Positions 15,354 to 23,361 of a DNA stretch of 37,174 nucleotides are shown one piece after another. Origin of the DNA: Betaproteobacteria bacterium (GTDB lineage Bacteria; Pseudomonadota; Gammaproteobacteria; Burkholderiales; SG8-39); contig CANKAJ010000040.1 in the NCBI GenBank assembly GCA_947479645.1, forward strand, positions 1 to 37,174, read 5' to 3'. The notes beneath the pieces were generated by a model that saw nothing but the letters and a program-made list of their open reading frames with translations, ran no database searches and was not told the DNA's origin. The translations under genes were made by a program, and so were the position numbers. Positions within the stretch are counted from its first letter, which is position 1; each line of letters begins with the position of its first letter.

Positions 15354-16718
15354 TCAGGCATGCGCAACTGCATTGGTTGTGGCAAGGCATTCGGTCAGCA
15401 TCGAGATGGATTTCAGCGATTCGACTTCTGCAATGATCTGCTCCAGTTTGGCCACCGTATTGAGGCCGACAGGACTGGCATTGGCATGGAATTTGGAACG
15501 CAGCATGGCTTCTGATACCGGCCGGGCGGGATCACCCAGCGCGACATCTTCGTAGCCGGACAGCGTCTTTCCGGAGGCCAGCGTCACGGTGACACGCGTG
15601 GGCCGGCAATCGGGGTATAGCTTGTCCAGATCCGGATCCAGATTGATGCGCACCAGCGATGCCAGTCGCTTCACTTCCGGATTTGAGACATGTTCCTGGG
15701 TATAGACCGATTGATCGCATTTGCCGTGAATGAGCGTCAATGCGAGGCTGACCGGCAGCGACTCACGGGCGGCCAGCAGGTTTCCAGGCATGGGGTTGGT
15801 GTTGTGCAGCGCCGGTGCGGAGAACGTATCCACGTTTATCGCGCTGATGGCTGCGGTATCGGGCAATTGCGGGGATTTGCGCAGGTCAACCGCCACATCA
15901 ATGCCGCTCTGGAAGTTGCGGCAACAGGCATGCACCTTGAAATAGTTTCGCAGTATCTCCCAGCGGGAGCCCAGACCATCGCTGACGATGCCGGAATCAA
16001 AAGTTTCCGAGGAGACCTTCCCGAATATTTCCACGACGTCGTCGGCACTGCCGGTGATGCCGGCTTCGACCCAGCGTGGCGCCCAGACAGCACCTGTGCC
16101 GCCACTGCCAGAATACAGATCGCGTACCAATGCGCCTTCCTCGGCAGCGTTCCACGAAGTCGCCAGCGTCAGCGGCGCTGCGACGTTCATGGTTTCGCGA
16201 ATCTGTCCCGGTTGCAGGCCCATCATCTTTGCCACCACTGCTGAACAACCGACGGTTCCCCAGGTGCCGCTGGGATGCATGCCTTCGCGTACGCGGCAGG
16301 CCATGCCCAGGCGGGCGACCAGTTCATAGGCGGCGACCAGCGCGGTGAGGAATTCAGCACCGCTGAGATTGCGCTCCTCGGCGACGGCCAATACGGCTGG
16401 CACCACATAAGCTGCAACGTGGCCGCGCGCATATTTGTGACCTTCCTCGGCAACATGCGCACAGATGGATACGCCATTGATGAGTGCCGCATCACCCGCA
16501 TCGCCGCGACGACCATCGGTCAGGAACAGGCTGCGGCCGTTGGAGCCGCGTATGCGCAAGGCCTTTGCCATGGCGCCGACGTGCGCTTCGCGCGAGCCGG
16601 CGATCATCACGCCCACGCTATCCAGTACGATCATGCGCGCGCGATCCACGACCTGAGGCGGAATGTCCTTGAATTGCAGTGCATATACAAACTGTGCTGC
16701 CTCGTCGAGGTAATGCAT
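15354..16718 (-). CDS. MmgE/PrpD-family protein
   Basis: This 454-residue protein belongs to the family of 2-methylcitrate dehydratase (PrpD), iminodisuccinate epimerase and cis-aconitate decarboxylase. Typical blocks are RARMIVLDSVGVMIAGS, DAALINGVSICAHVAEEGHK, HPSGTWGTVGCSAVVAKMMG and the Cys-rich KVHACCRNFQSGID. Most members act on di- or tricarboxylates in the cytoplasm. The ATG at 16718 is chosen because a GGGAG site lies 7 bases upstream; a TTG 12 codons earlier has no support. It is the first gene of the - strand group with Bug-4, GMC copy 1 and Bug-3. No prpB/prpC is present, so a methylcitrate role is not supported. The exact reaction is unknown. Confidence 0.9.
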   Translation of the reverse strand: MHYLDEAAQFVYALQFKDIPPQVVDRARMIVLDSVGVMIAGSREAHVGAMAKALRIRGSNGRSLFLTDGRRGDAGDAALINGVSICAHVAEEGHKYARGHVAAYVVPAVLAVAEERNLSGAEFLTALVAAYELVARLGMACRVREGMHPSGTWGTVGCSAVVAKMMGLQPGQIRETMNVAAPLTLATSWNAAEEGALVRDLYSGSGGTGAVWAPRWVEAGITGSADDVVEIFGKVSSETFDSGIVSDGLGSRWEILRNYFKVHACCRNFQSGIDVAVDLRKSPQLPDTAAISAINVDTFSAPALHNTNPMPGNLLAARESLPVSLALTLIHGKCDQSVYTQEHVSNPEVKRLASLVRINLDPDLDKLYPDCRPTRVTVTLASGKTLSGYEDVALGDPARPVSEAMLRSKFHANASPVGLNTVAKLEQIIAEVESLKSISMLTECLATTNAVAHA

Positions 16719-16923
16719 CAGCGGCTCCCGTGGTTGGAGAAATGGCAAGGTCAATAATGAGTTTCAGTGTTGCAGCCCAGTTGCGTTCTTGTGATGAGGG
16801 TGAGCGGTACGCCGAGAATTTGCACTGACGCACTGACATTGGTGCGCCAACCATTCGCGGATTCGCCTACTGGTGCCGGCGAATCGTATATCAGTCCCAT
16901 TGAAGCAACATCGTGCAGCGCAG

Positions 16924-16955
16924 CAATCATGAGTGAAATTAATCACGTATGATTG
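16924..16955. promoter_or_regulatory. 32-bp dyad in the divergent promoter region, candidate operator
   Basis: CAATCAT (16924-16930) pairs with ATGATTG (16949-16955), and inside them GTGA (16933-16936) pairs with TCAC (16943-16946) about the same centre. It lies in the 312-bp gap between the divergent MmgE/PrpD (-) and amidohydrolase (+) genes, 75 bp upstream of the latter. The rest of the gap shows no gene I can support. Confidence 0.5.
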
Positions 16956-17030
16956 TTGCGACGCAATTCCTGCCTCCAAGGTTTTCGCGTATCCCTGAGT
17001 TACCGAATCCACGAATTCTGAAAGGATGTC

Positions 17031-18155
17031 ATGGACTACAAATTGTGCTCGGCCGATGATCATGTCGATTTGCGATTCCTGCCGCCGGATCTGTGGGAAA
17101 AAAGAGTGCCCGCTGCCTATCGCGAGCGCGCACCCAGAGTGGTGGACTCCCCGCAGGGCCAGAATTGGGTGGCGGACGGGAAAATTTTCAGTGCCGTGCC
17201 GACCAAGTTCCAGGTGGACACGATAGGCGCCCGGTTTACGCCGGTGAAGCATGAACCCGGGCGCTGGCGGCCGACCACGCCGGAGTTGCGACTGGAGGAT
17301 ATGGATCGTGATGGCGTCGAGTCGCAAGTGCTTTACGGCGGGCTGATATCGGGCTTTCAACAGCGCGATCCCGAGCTCAATGCGGTCTGCATGCAGGCCT
17401 ACAATGACTGGGTCGCTGAATTTTGTCAGGCGGCACCGAAACGCCTTATTGGTCTGGGATTCCTGCCAGTCCATGATGCCGGGGCCGCTGTTGCGGAAAT
17501 CCATCGTTGTGCCAAGCTGAAACTTCGGGGTGTTCAGTTTCAGCCGTTCGATTCCTATCAGCCCGTCTGGCATCCGGTGTGGGATCCGCTGTGGGCGGCG
17601 GCAGCCGAAACGGGCATTGCCGTTTCATTTCATGTGGGTGCAGGCAACTGGACCATGCCGCTGGAAAAGACATTTGCCCCGGACGTTCCGAAGAATCGCG
17701 GCGCCTATGCCAGCGCAGCCACCGTCCTGCCCAATCAGCTCGATGAGGTGCTGACCGCGATGGTGCTTTGTGGCGCGCTGATGCGGTACCCCAATTTACG
17801 CATCGTGCTTGGCGAGTCTTCCATCGGATGGATTCCGTTTGTTCTCGATCGCATGGACCGCAAGTACCAGGAAAATTCCGGCGGTCGCCATTCGCGCTAT
17901 GACGCCTCCCTGGAGGAACTCCCGAGCTTCTACTGGAAGCGTCAGTGTTACGCGACTTTCCAGAATGACCCGGTGGGGGTGCGACTGCTCGATCTCATGG
18001 GACCGCAGACAGCCATGTGGGGATCGGATTACCCGCACGTCGACGGGGTATGGCCGCACTCGCACGAAACGGTGAACGAAAATTTCAAGGGAGTCGATCC
18101 CGCTATTGCACGCATGGTGCTGCGGGAGAATGCGTTGAAGTTGTACGCAAGTTAG
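17031..18155 (+). CDS. Amidohydrolase-2 family (ACMSD-like) metal-dependent hydrolase/decarboxylase
   Basis: This 374-residue cytoplasmic protein has the amidohydrolase-2 TIM-barrel pattern. It has an N-terminal metal motif in SADDHVDLRFLP, the strand-end histidine in AVSFHVGAGNW, a VLGESSIGWIPF strand and the C-terminal metal Asp in GSDYPHVDG. Relatives include 2-amino-3-carboxymuconate-semialdehyde decarboxylase and several aromatic-acid decarboxylases or hydrolases. The ATG at 17031 is preceded by AAAGGATG. It diverges from the MmgE/PrpD group over a gap containing a dyad and ends 6 bp before repeat copy 4. It could process the imported substrate of this island; the reaction cannot be told from sequence alone. 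Confidence 0.9.
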   Translation: MDYKLCSADDHVDLRFLPPDLWEKRVPAAYRERAPRVVDSPQGQNWVADGKIFSAVPTKFQVDTIGARFTPVKHEPGRWRPTTPELRLEDMDRDGVESQVLYGGLISGFQQRDPELNAVCMQAYNDWVAEFCQAAPKRLIGLGFLPVHDAGAAVAEIHRCAKLKLRGVQFQPFDSYQPVWHPVWDPLWAAAAETGIAVSFHVGAGNWTMPLEKTFAPDVPKNRGAYASAATVLPNQLDEVLTAMVLCGALMRYPNLRIVLGESSIGWIPFVLDRMDRKYQENSGGRHSRYDASLEELPSFYWKRQCYATFQNDPVGVRLLDLMGPQTAMWGSDYPHVDGVWPHSHETVNENFKGVDPAIARMVLRENALKLYAS

Positions 18156-18160
18156 TGCGA

Positions 18161-18288
18161 GTCTCAAAACGACTTGTCATTCCGAACCCGTAGGGCGAGG
18201 AATCTGCTTTATGGATTGAATTAACAGCAGATTCCTCGCTGCGCTCGGAATGACAAACTCACGGGGTGTTCATTTTGAAACGCGTTGT
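18161..18288. repeat. Palindromic intergenic repeat, copy 4
   Basis: The arms are TTGTCATTCCGA (18174-18185) and TCGGAATGACAA (18245-18256), with nested GAGGAATCTGCT and AGCAGATTCCTC. The flanks TCTCAAAACGACTTG on the left and ACTCACGGGGTGTTCATTTTGAAA on the right match copy 1 closely. It separates the convergent amidohydrolase and FmdB genes. Confidence 0.88.
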
Positions 18289-18345
18289 CAGACATGAATG
18301 CAATGGCGCGGTGAAGTGTGCCAAAACGGGTCCTGCCGCGCCTGA

Positions 18346-18609
18346 CTACGACATCCCCATGTCCTTCATGACCTTGCTGACGGTTTGATCGGCAGCCCGG
18401 GTCATTTTTTCAGCGTTGGGCAGGCTCTGGAGCGGTGAATCAGCGCGGCCTGAATGCCGAGTGATGATCGCGGGGGCACGCAGGAACAGTCGATTCGTTT
18501 TCCCACTTCCGCATTGCGGGCAAAGGACCGCAGCATCATCCCTGATGCTGCGGATGATCTCGAAAACATGCTGGCAGTCACTGCAGCCGAAATCATACGT
18601 CAGCATCAT
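18346..18609 (-). CDS. FmdB-family zinc-ribbon protein
   Basis: This short protein (87 residues from the first ATG) has an N-terminal zinc ribbon with two CxxC pairs, CSDC and CPQC, in the FmdB order: TYDFGCSDCQHVFEIIRSI followed by LCPQCGS. The tail is polar with no membrane segment. FmdB-type proteins are small putative regulators first noted beside formamidase/acetamidase genes; their mechanism is not established. Adjacent ATGs at 18609 and 18606 both fit; a GAGG lies 3 and 6 bases upstream of them, and the second gives the usual short lead before TYDF. It begins 12 bp after the GMC copy 2 stop, so it is probably co-transcribed with it. Confidence 0.82.
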   Translation of the reverse strand: MMLTYDFGCSDCQHVFEIIRSIRDDAAVLCPQCGSGKTNRLFLRAPAIITRHSGRADSPLQSLPNAEKMTRAADQTVSKVMKDMGMS

Positions 18610-18621
18610 TTGCCTCAATGC

Positions 18622-20388
18622 TTATACCAGCGGTCCGGGCCGCTTGCGATAGTGCTCCTTGATGGCATCGGCGGCCCAGCAGGCCAGCGCGCCGATGGTG
18701 CAAGTGGGGTTGTTGGAACTGTTCTGCGGGAAGGCGCTGCCGCCGACCACGAACACGTTGGACACATCCCAGGACTGCAGGTACTTGTTGACCACGCTGG
18801 TGGACGGATCGGCGCCCATGATGGCACCGCCGGTGTTATGCGTGCTCTGGTAGGGGACGATGCTGTACTTGCCCTTGACCGCATGTGCGCTGATCTTGGA
18901 GGGGCCAATGAGCTTGGCGATCTCGACGGCCTTGCGCGTCACGTAGTCGGACATTTTCTTTTCGTTGTCGTGCCAGTCGAAGGTCAGGCGCATGAGCGGC
19001 AGGCCGTAGGCATCGCGATAGGTCGGGTCCAGGTCAAGATAATGACTGCGATAGCTCTGGCAGCCGCCATGGGCGCTCATGGTGAATGAGCGTTTGTAGT
19101 AGTGCGCCACGGTCTTCTTCCACTCCGAGCCCCAGGCCGGGGTGCCGTCAGGCACCGGCCGGACCCGAATGGGCGGTGCGCCGCCGGCGGATGCGTTGAT
19201 GTAGGCGCCGCCGATGAACCCCAGGCCGGTGTGGTCAAAGTTGTCGCCATTGAATTCATCAATGGAGGCGCCCAGTCCCGGTCCGCCGATGAAAGGATTG
19301 AATTCCTTGTCCTCGAAGAACAATCGCACGTGGCTGGTCACCTGATAAGCATAGTTTTTGCCCACAGCGCCGGTATTGCTGACCGGATCATAGGGCTTGC
19401 CGATGCCCGAGAGCATCAGCAGGCGCGCGTTATTGAATGCATAAGAGGTCAGGATCACGATGTCGGCGGGCTGCTCGATCTCGCGGCCGCGGGCATCAAT
19501 GTAGGTCACGCCGGTGGCGCGCTTGCCCGTGGAGTCCTTGTTCACGCGGATCACATTGCACAGCGTGCGCAACTCGAAGTTGTCGTGCTTGGACAGCGAA
19601 GGCACTACCGTGGTCAGCGGCGTTGCCTTGGCATCCATGGCGCAGCCATAGTTGGAGCAAAAACCGCCGTTGACGCATTTGCCCAGCATCAGGCGGTAGG
19701 GGTTGGTATAGGCCTCGGTCATTCCCGCTGTCGGAGTCGGATAGGGGTGGTAGCCGAGTGATTCGGCAGCCTTCTTGAACATGGACGCGGAATAGGGCGT
19801 GCCGCAAGGCGGATTGGGATATTGACGTGAGCGTGGACCTTCAAAGGGATTGCCGCCAGGCTGAATGACACCATTCAGATTGCCAGCCTTTCCTCCGATA
19901 CCATACACATATTCAAATTGATCATAATACGGTTCCAGTTCGTCGAAGCTGAGTCCCCAGTCCTGGCTGGTGCAGTCTTCCGGAAGTGCGTCCTTGCCGT
20001 AACGCTCGACCGTGCGGCTGTAGGTTTCGAAGTCCCAGGGCAGGAAGCGGATCGACACGCCGCCCCAGTGCACGCCGGTGCCACCGACGACTTCACCGAC
20101 CTTGAATGAGCCGTGCAGACGCATGGGCAGCGCGGTCTCTCCCATGTTGTTGCGGAAAGTGAGTGTTTCTCGCGACAGGTTCTGCAGGATGTCGCTGCGA
20201 TGGCCTTCGAACTTGAGTTCATCGTGTGCATAGGGCATGGCGAAATCGTTCTGCGATTCGAGCATGCGCCCGCGCTCGATGCCGACCACGCGCATGCCTG
20301 CGGCGGCCAGTTCCTTGCAAATGATCGATCCGGCGACACCGACGCCGACCACAACGGCATCGACGGGTTTGAGTTTAATGGCAGTCAT
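18622..20388 (-). CDS. GMC-family FAD oxidoreductase, copy 2 (gluconate-dehydrogenase-like large subunit)
   Basis: This 588-residue enzyme is the same length as copy 1 and near identical over the first 170 and last 180 residues. It has the same FAD motif (GVGVAGS), GGTGVHWGGVS signature, C-x5-C-x4-C cysteine set (GKCVNGGFCSNYGC) and THNTGGAIMG active-site block. It differs mainly at about residues 170-212 and 347-410, which in GMC enzymes include substrate-site segments, so the two may have different substrates. A GAGAG element precedes the ATG. It starts 6 bp after the subunit-3-like gene, the arrangement seen in membrane gluconate and sugar dehydrogenases. No cytochrome c subunit gene is in the window. 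Confidence 0.93.
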   Translation of the reverse strand: MTAIKLKPVDAVVVGVGVAGSIICKELAAAGMRVVGIERGRMLESQNDFAMPYAHDELKFEGHRSDILQNLSRETLTFRNNMGETALPMRLHGSFKVGEVVGGTGVHWGGVSIRFLPWDFETYSRTVERYGKDALPEDCTSQDWGLSFDELEPYYDQFEYVYGIGGKAGNLNGVIQPGGNPFEGPRSRQYPNPPCGTPYSASMFKKAAESLGYHPYPTPTAGMTEAYTNPYRLMLGKCVNGGFCSNYGCAMDAKATPLTTVVPSLSKHDNFELRTLCNVIRVNKDSTGKRATGVTYIDARGREIEQPADIVILTSYAFNNARLLMLSGIGKPYDPVSNTGAVGKNYAYQVTSHVRLFFEDKEFNPFIGGPGLGASIDEFNGDNFDHTGLGFIGGAYINASAGGAPPIRVRPVPDGTPAWGSEWKKTVAHYYKRSFTMSAHGGCQSYRSHYLDLDPTYRDAYGLPLMRLTFDWHDNEKKMSDYVTRKAVEIAKLIGPSKISAHAVKGKYSIVPYQSTHNTGGAIMGADPSTSVVNKYLQSWDVSNVFVVGGSAFPQNSSNNPTCTIGALACWAADAIKEHYRKRPGPLV

Positions 20389-20394
20389 GTTCTC

Positions 20395-21066
20395 TCAAGC
20401 CTTTCTGTGCAAGACGACGTGCTTCGGATAGCCCTGTGCATCGACCTCGGCGCGTTGCTGCTGGATGTCGAGGATGCTGACCGGCTCAACCTGGTAGGGG
20501 ACGTTGTGCTCTTCGGCGTGATCGACATACGAGGCTGAGGCAACCCCGGGAAAGCCGATCAGCCGCCAGCCGATCTTGTCGCGGTTGCCGCCGTGGATCG
20601 GATCGCTGAAAAAACCTTCCATGGTGTTTTTCAGAAGTGTTTCGAAAAAAACCTTGGCGTCCAGTGACTGCAATTCGATGCGGCCTGCTTCCAGTTCGCG
20701 CAATAGGGCATCCTGTTGTTCGCCAGTGAGAAAACTGAATACCTTGCCATGCTGCTTGTTGCAATAGGCATTGGTTTCGCGGATCGCCTCACGATAGATT
20801 TCCTGCGGCGTCAGCGGGCACTGGAAACCTTGCTGCGGCGTGCCTACGGGCCAGGGGCCCATGCGGTAGGCGCGGCTCAGCGTTCCCCAGGGGCTGCAAA
20901 GCTGCTGGTCGATGAAGTAGGTGACATCGGCTTCCTTGGCCCCGGGACCCAGTTCATCAGCGGGTATCAGGCGTGCGACCGCCGCATCCAGAAACCGGAC
21001 TTCAGGCTGCGTCAGATAGCCAAAGGCGTGTGGCACAGGTGCGGCGTGCTGCTGAGACTCTCCCAT
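20395..21066 (-). CDS. Gluconate 2-dehydrogenase subunit-3 family protein
   Basis: This 223-residue small subunit partners a GMC flavoprotein. Family features are the FLDAAVARLIPADELGPGA helix-turn, the central TPQEIYREAIRETNAYC and the LDAKVFFETLLKNTMEGFF block, followed by a GWRLIGFPG segment. Known members usually carry a twin-arginine signal that exports the complex. Here the N-terminus (MGESQQHAAPVPHAFGYL) has no RR motif and no hydrophobic stretch, so export by this route is not supported. A perfect AAAGGAGG site precedes the ATG. The gene lies 55 bp after Bug-5 and 6 bp before GMC copy 2, so the three probably share one transcript. Confidence 0.88.
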   Translation of the reverse strand: MGESQQHAAPVPHAFGYLTQPEVRFLDAAVARLIPADELGPGAKEADVTYFIDQQLCSPWGTLSRAYRMGPWPVGTPQQGFQCPLTPQEIYREAIRETNAYCNKQHGKVFSFLTGEQQDALLRELEAGRIELQSLDAKVFFETLLKNTMEGFFSDPIHGGNRDKIGWRLIGFPGVASASYVDHAEEHNVPYQVEPVSILDIQQQRAEVDAQGYPKHVVLHRKA

Positions 21067-21121
21067 GGTGTCCCTCCTTTAGTGGGGATGAATTGCTGTT
21101 GTTGTGTTGTGCGAAGCGAAA

Positions 21122-22087
21122 CTATTCGGGCTGGTATTTTATCGCCTTCGCGACGCTGGCCCATTTGGCCACTTCATCGCGTATCCATGCCGAATGCTGT
21201 TCTGGCGTTGTCCACCAGGGTTCAACGCCCAATCCATTGAACACCTGTTTGATGTCCGGCGTCGTCAGTATTTTTTCCAATGCGCCGTTCAACCGGTTGA
21301 TGACCGGACGTGGCGTTGCGGCAGGTGCGATCAGTCCGTAGTCTGAACCGACTTCGAATTTTGTGTAACCGGCTTCGGCCACGGTCGGCACATCCGGGTA
21401 GGTCGTCGAGCGCTTGACGCTCGCCACCGCCAACAGGCGTACCTTGCCGGCCTTGATCTGGGCGACGGCCGGTGCGGCCGAAATGAACATCAGGTCGGCG
21501 GTGCCGGCAACGACGTCCATCAATGCCGGTCCTGCGCCCTTGTATGCGATATGCACCATGTCGATCCCGGCGACCATTTTCAGCAGTTCCGCACCCAGGT
21601 GCAGCGAGCCGCCGGTTCCGGAGGAGGCATAGTTCAATTTGCCCGGCTGCGATTTTGCCAGGGCCACGAGTTCCTTGACGCTGTTGGCCGGGAACTTCGG
21701 GTTCGCCACCAGAACGACTTCCCCGTGGGCCAACATGCTTACCCCGGTAAAGTCCTTCAGCGTATCGTAGGGCAATGACTTCTGTGTGCTGGGATTGGTG
21801 GTGTGCGAGGGCGGGATGAGCAGCAGCGTGTAGCCGTCCGGCGCTGCTTTTGCCACGTAGTCGGTGCCGATGATGGCGTTGCCGCCCGGCTTGTAGTCAA
21901 CGATGACGGGCTGGCCCAATGCTTCCAGCAGTTTTTGCCCTACCGGGCGTGCCAGCAGGTCAGTCGGCCCGCCGGGCGGGAAGGCCGTAATGATGCGGAT
22001 GGGTTTGGTCGGGTAATTCTGTGCGCTGGTCATGCCCGGCAGCAGCAGGGGCAAAAGCAGGCCACAGACCTTCAGTAGATTCTTCAT
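21122..22087 (-). CDS. Bug/TctC-family periplasmic solute receptor (Bug-5)
   Basis: This 321-residue protein has a typical signal peptide (MKNLLKVCGLLLPLLLPGMTSAQ) and mature start NYPTKPIRIITAFPPGGPTD with the ligand-site Asp kept. Other blocks are VDYKPGGNAIIGTDYVAKA, PDGYTLLLIPPSH, MVHIAYKGAGPALMDVVAG and YPDVPTVAEAGYTKFEVG. It is the first gene of the group Bug-5, subunit 3, GMC copy 2, FmdB. It is divergent from the SDR gene over a 320-bp gap. Only a weak GAAAG element lies near the ATG. By order it would supply the substrate, or sense the substrate, of the GMC complex; this is inferred from position only. Confidence 0.94.
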   Translation of the reverse strand: MKNLLKVCGLLLPLLLPGMTSAQNYPTKPIRIITAFPPGGPTDLLARPVGQKLLEALGQPVIVDYKPGGNAIIGTDYVAKAAPDGYTLLLIPPSHTTNPSTQKSLPYDTLKDFTGVSMLAHGEVVLVANPKFPANSVKELVALAKSQPGKLNYASSGTGGSLHLGAELLKMVAGIDMVHIAYKGAGPALMDVVAGTADLMFISAAPAVAQIKAGKVRLLAVASVKRSTTYPDVPTVAEAGYTKFEVGSDYGLIAPAATPRPVINRLNGALEKILTTPDIKQVFNGLGVEPWWTTPEQHSAWIRDEVAKWASVAKAIKYQPE

Positions 22088-22407
22088 TGGATGTCTTTCT
22101 CAAAGATTTTTCGCGCAAGTCATTCCAGCCGAAAGCAGCATTATTGACCAAGGCGCGGGGGGAGCCAAGCAAAAATCCAGCAAAAATCCAGTTGATGACC
22201 CTGCGCAGGTGGATTTTGAATTTGGTGGTCATGACGAATGTGCTGCGGTGTGGGCGCGGAGTATCCGACAATAGGTTTTGAAATCGGTGAAATATGGTTT
22301 CTGGCAATGGTGGTAAATTAACCCAACCTCATTCGAGGCATACACTACCTGTCATGCGCTGGTTATGCGATCAGCGGATATTGTCGATCAACGAAACGGA
22401 GGACACC
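22088..22407. other. Divergent promoter gap between Bug-5 and SDR genes
   Basis: I find no gene in these 320 bases. The gap contains an exact 11-bp tandem duplication (22168-22189), an 8-bp palindrome GTCATGAC at 22228-22235 and an AT-richer stretch. The promoters of both divergent operons must lie here, but no -35/-10 pair is convincing by eye. Confidence 0.5.
22168..22189. repeat. Tandem 11-bp repeat in the Bug-5/SDR intergenic gap
   Basis: The unit AGCAAAAATCC occurs twice, head to tail, with no mismatch. Direct repeats of one helical turn in a divergent promoter can be an activator site or a simple slippage product. Confidence 0.45.
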
Positions 22408-23361
22408 ATGCATTTGAAGGGAAGAGCAGCCATCGTTACCGGCGCGGGCCGGGGAATCGGGCGTGATATCGCGCTGTTGCTGGCCAAAGAGGGTGCCAAG
22501 GTCGTGGTGAACGATCCGGGACTGGGTCGTAGCGGTGAAGTCACCAATGAGCGTCCGGCCGATGAGGTCGTGGCCGAGATCAAGAAGGCCGGCGGCACCG
22601 CCATCGCCGCCTACGAGGCCGTGGGCAACTTCAAGACCGATCGCGACATGGTTGAGCGTTGCGTCAAGGAATTCGGCAGTATCGACCTGATGATCAACGT
22701 TGCCGGTATTCTGCGCGAGCGCATGATCTGGAACATGACCGAAGAGGACTTCGATCTGGTCATCAATGTGCACCTGAAGGGCATGTGGAGCATGTCGCAT
22801 CACGCCATCAAGCATATGCGTGCCGCCGGTTTCGGTCGCATCATCAATTTTTCGTCCAGCGCCTTCAAGGGCTCGGTGGGGCAGTGCAACTACTCGGCAG
22901 CTAAGGGCGGCATCATCAGCCTGTCGCGCTCGATCGCCAAGGAAGCGGCCAAGTACGGTATTACCTGCAATGCCATCTGCCCGTCGGCCGACACGCGCAT
23001 GACGCTGACCGAAGAGGTGAAAGCCAATCGCAAGCGCAAGCTGGCTGCCGGTTTGATCACGCAGGAAGAATACGACAAGCAGAACATCGCTCGCGGTCCG
23101 GAGTTCGTCGCGCCCATGATTGGCTATCTCTGCACTGATGAGGCCGACTTCATCAACGGACAGACCTTCCACGTGGAACGGGGTGAGATCTTCAATTATT
23201 ACTATGGCGAAGAGATGAAGAAGATCCAATCGACCGACAGCGGTGGCATGTTTACCGTGGACGAATTGCTGCAGAAAGTCCCGACGATGCTGAAGGACGT
23301 CAAGCCGATCGTTCCGCCGGTGAAAAAGGCCGACGCGCAGAAATACGTCAGCCAGCGATGA
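22408..23361 (+). CDS. Short-chain dehydrogenase/reductase, 3-hydroxyacyl-CoA dehydrogenase-like
   Basis: This 317-residue cytoplasmic oxidoreductase has the NAD(P)-binding TGAGRGIG at residues 11-18, NVAG, and the catalytic Ser149, Tyr162 and Lys166 (YSAAK). The insertion NDPGLGRSGEVTNERPADEV resembles the SDR domain of peroxisomal multifunctional enzyme type 2 and its bacterial relatives, which oxidise 3-hydroxyacyl-CoA esters. A C-terminal extension of about 60 residues follows the core. The ATG at 22408 has a GGAGG site 5 bases upstream; an earlier in-frame start at 22294 lacks one and would add a non-family N-terminus. Its stop overlaps the Bug-6 start (ATGA at 23358-23361), implying coupling with a solute receptor. 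The acyl-CoA dehydrogenase gene follows. Confidence 0.92.
   Translation: MHLKGRAAIVTGAGRGIGRDIALLLAKEGAKVVVNDPGLGRSGEVTNERPADEVVAEIKKAGGTAIAAYEAVGNFKTDRDMVERCVKEFGSIDLMINVAGILRERMIWNMTEEDFDLVINVHLKGMWSMSHHAIKHMRAAGFGRIINFSSSAFKGSVGQCNYSAAKGGIISLSRSIAKEAAKYGITCNAICPSADTRMTLTEEVKANRKRKLAAGLITQEEYDKQNIARGPEFVAPMIGYLCTDEADFINGQTFHVERGEIFNYYYGEEMKKIQSTDSGGMFTVDELLQKVPTMLKDVKPIVPPVKKADAQKYVSQR

Noticed and set aside
15354..16718. Methylcitrate cycle (prp) operon
   Set aside because: Only the MmgE/PrpD-family gene is present; no prpB, prpC or acnD lies nearby.
16764..17573. A 269-codon frame on the - strand across the MmgE/amidohydrolase gap
   Set aside because: It overlaps the well-supported amidohydrolase on the other strand and lacks family motifs.
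1462..18288. CRISPR array or IS element at the four palindromic repeats
   Set aside because: The copies are kilobases apart with no regular spacers, no cas genes, and no transposase frame inside or beside them.
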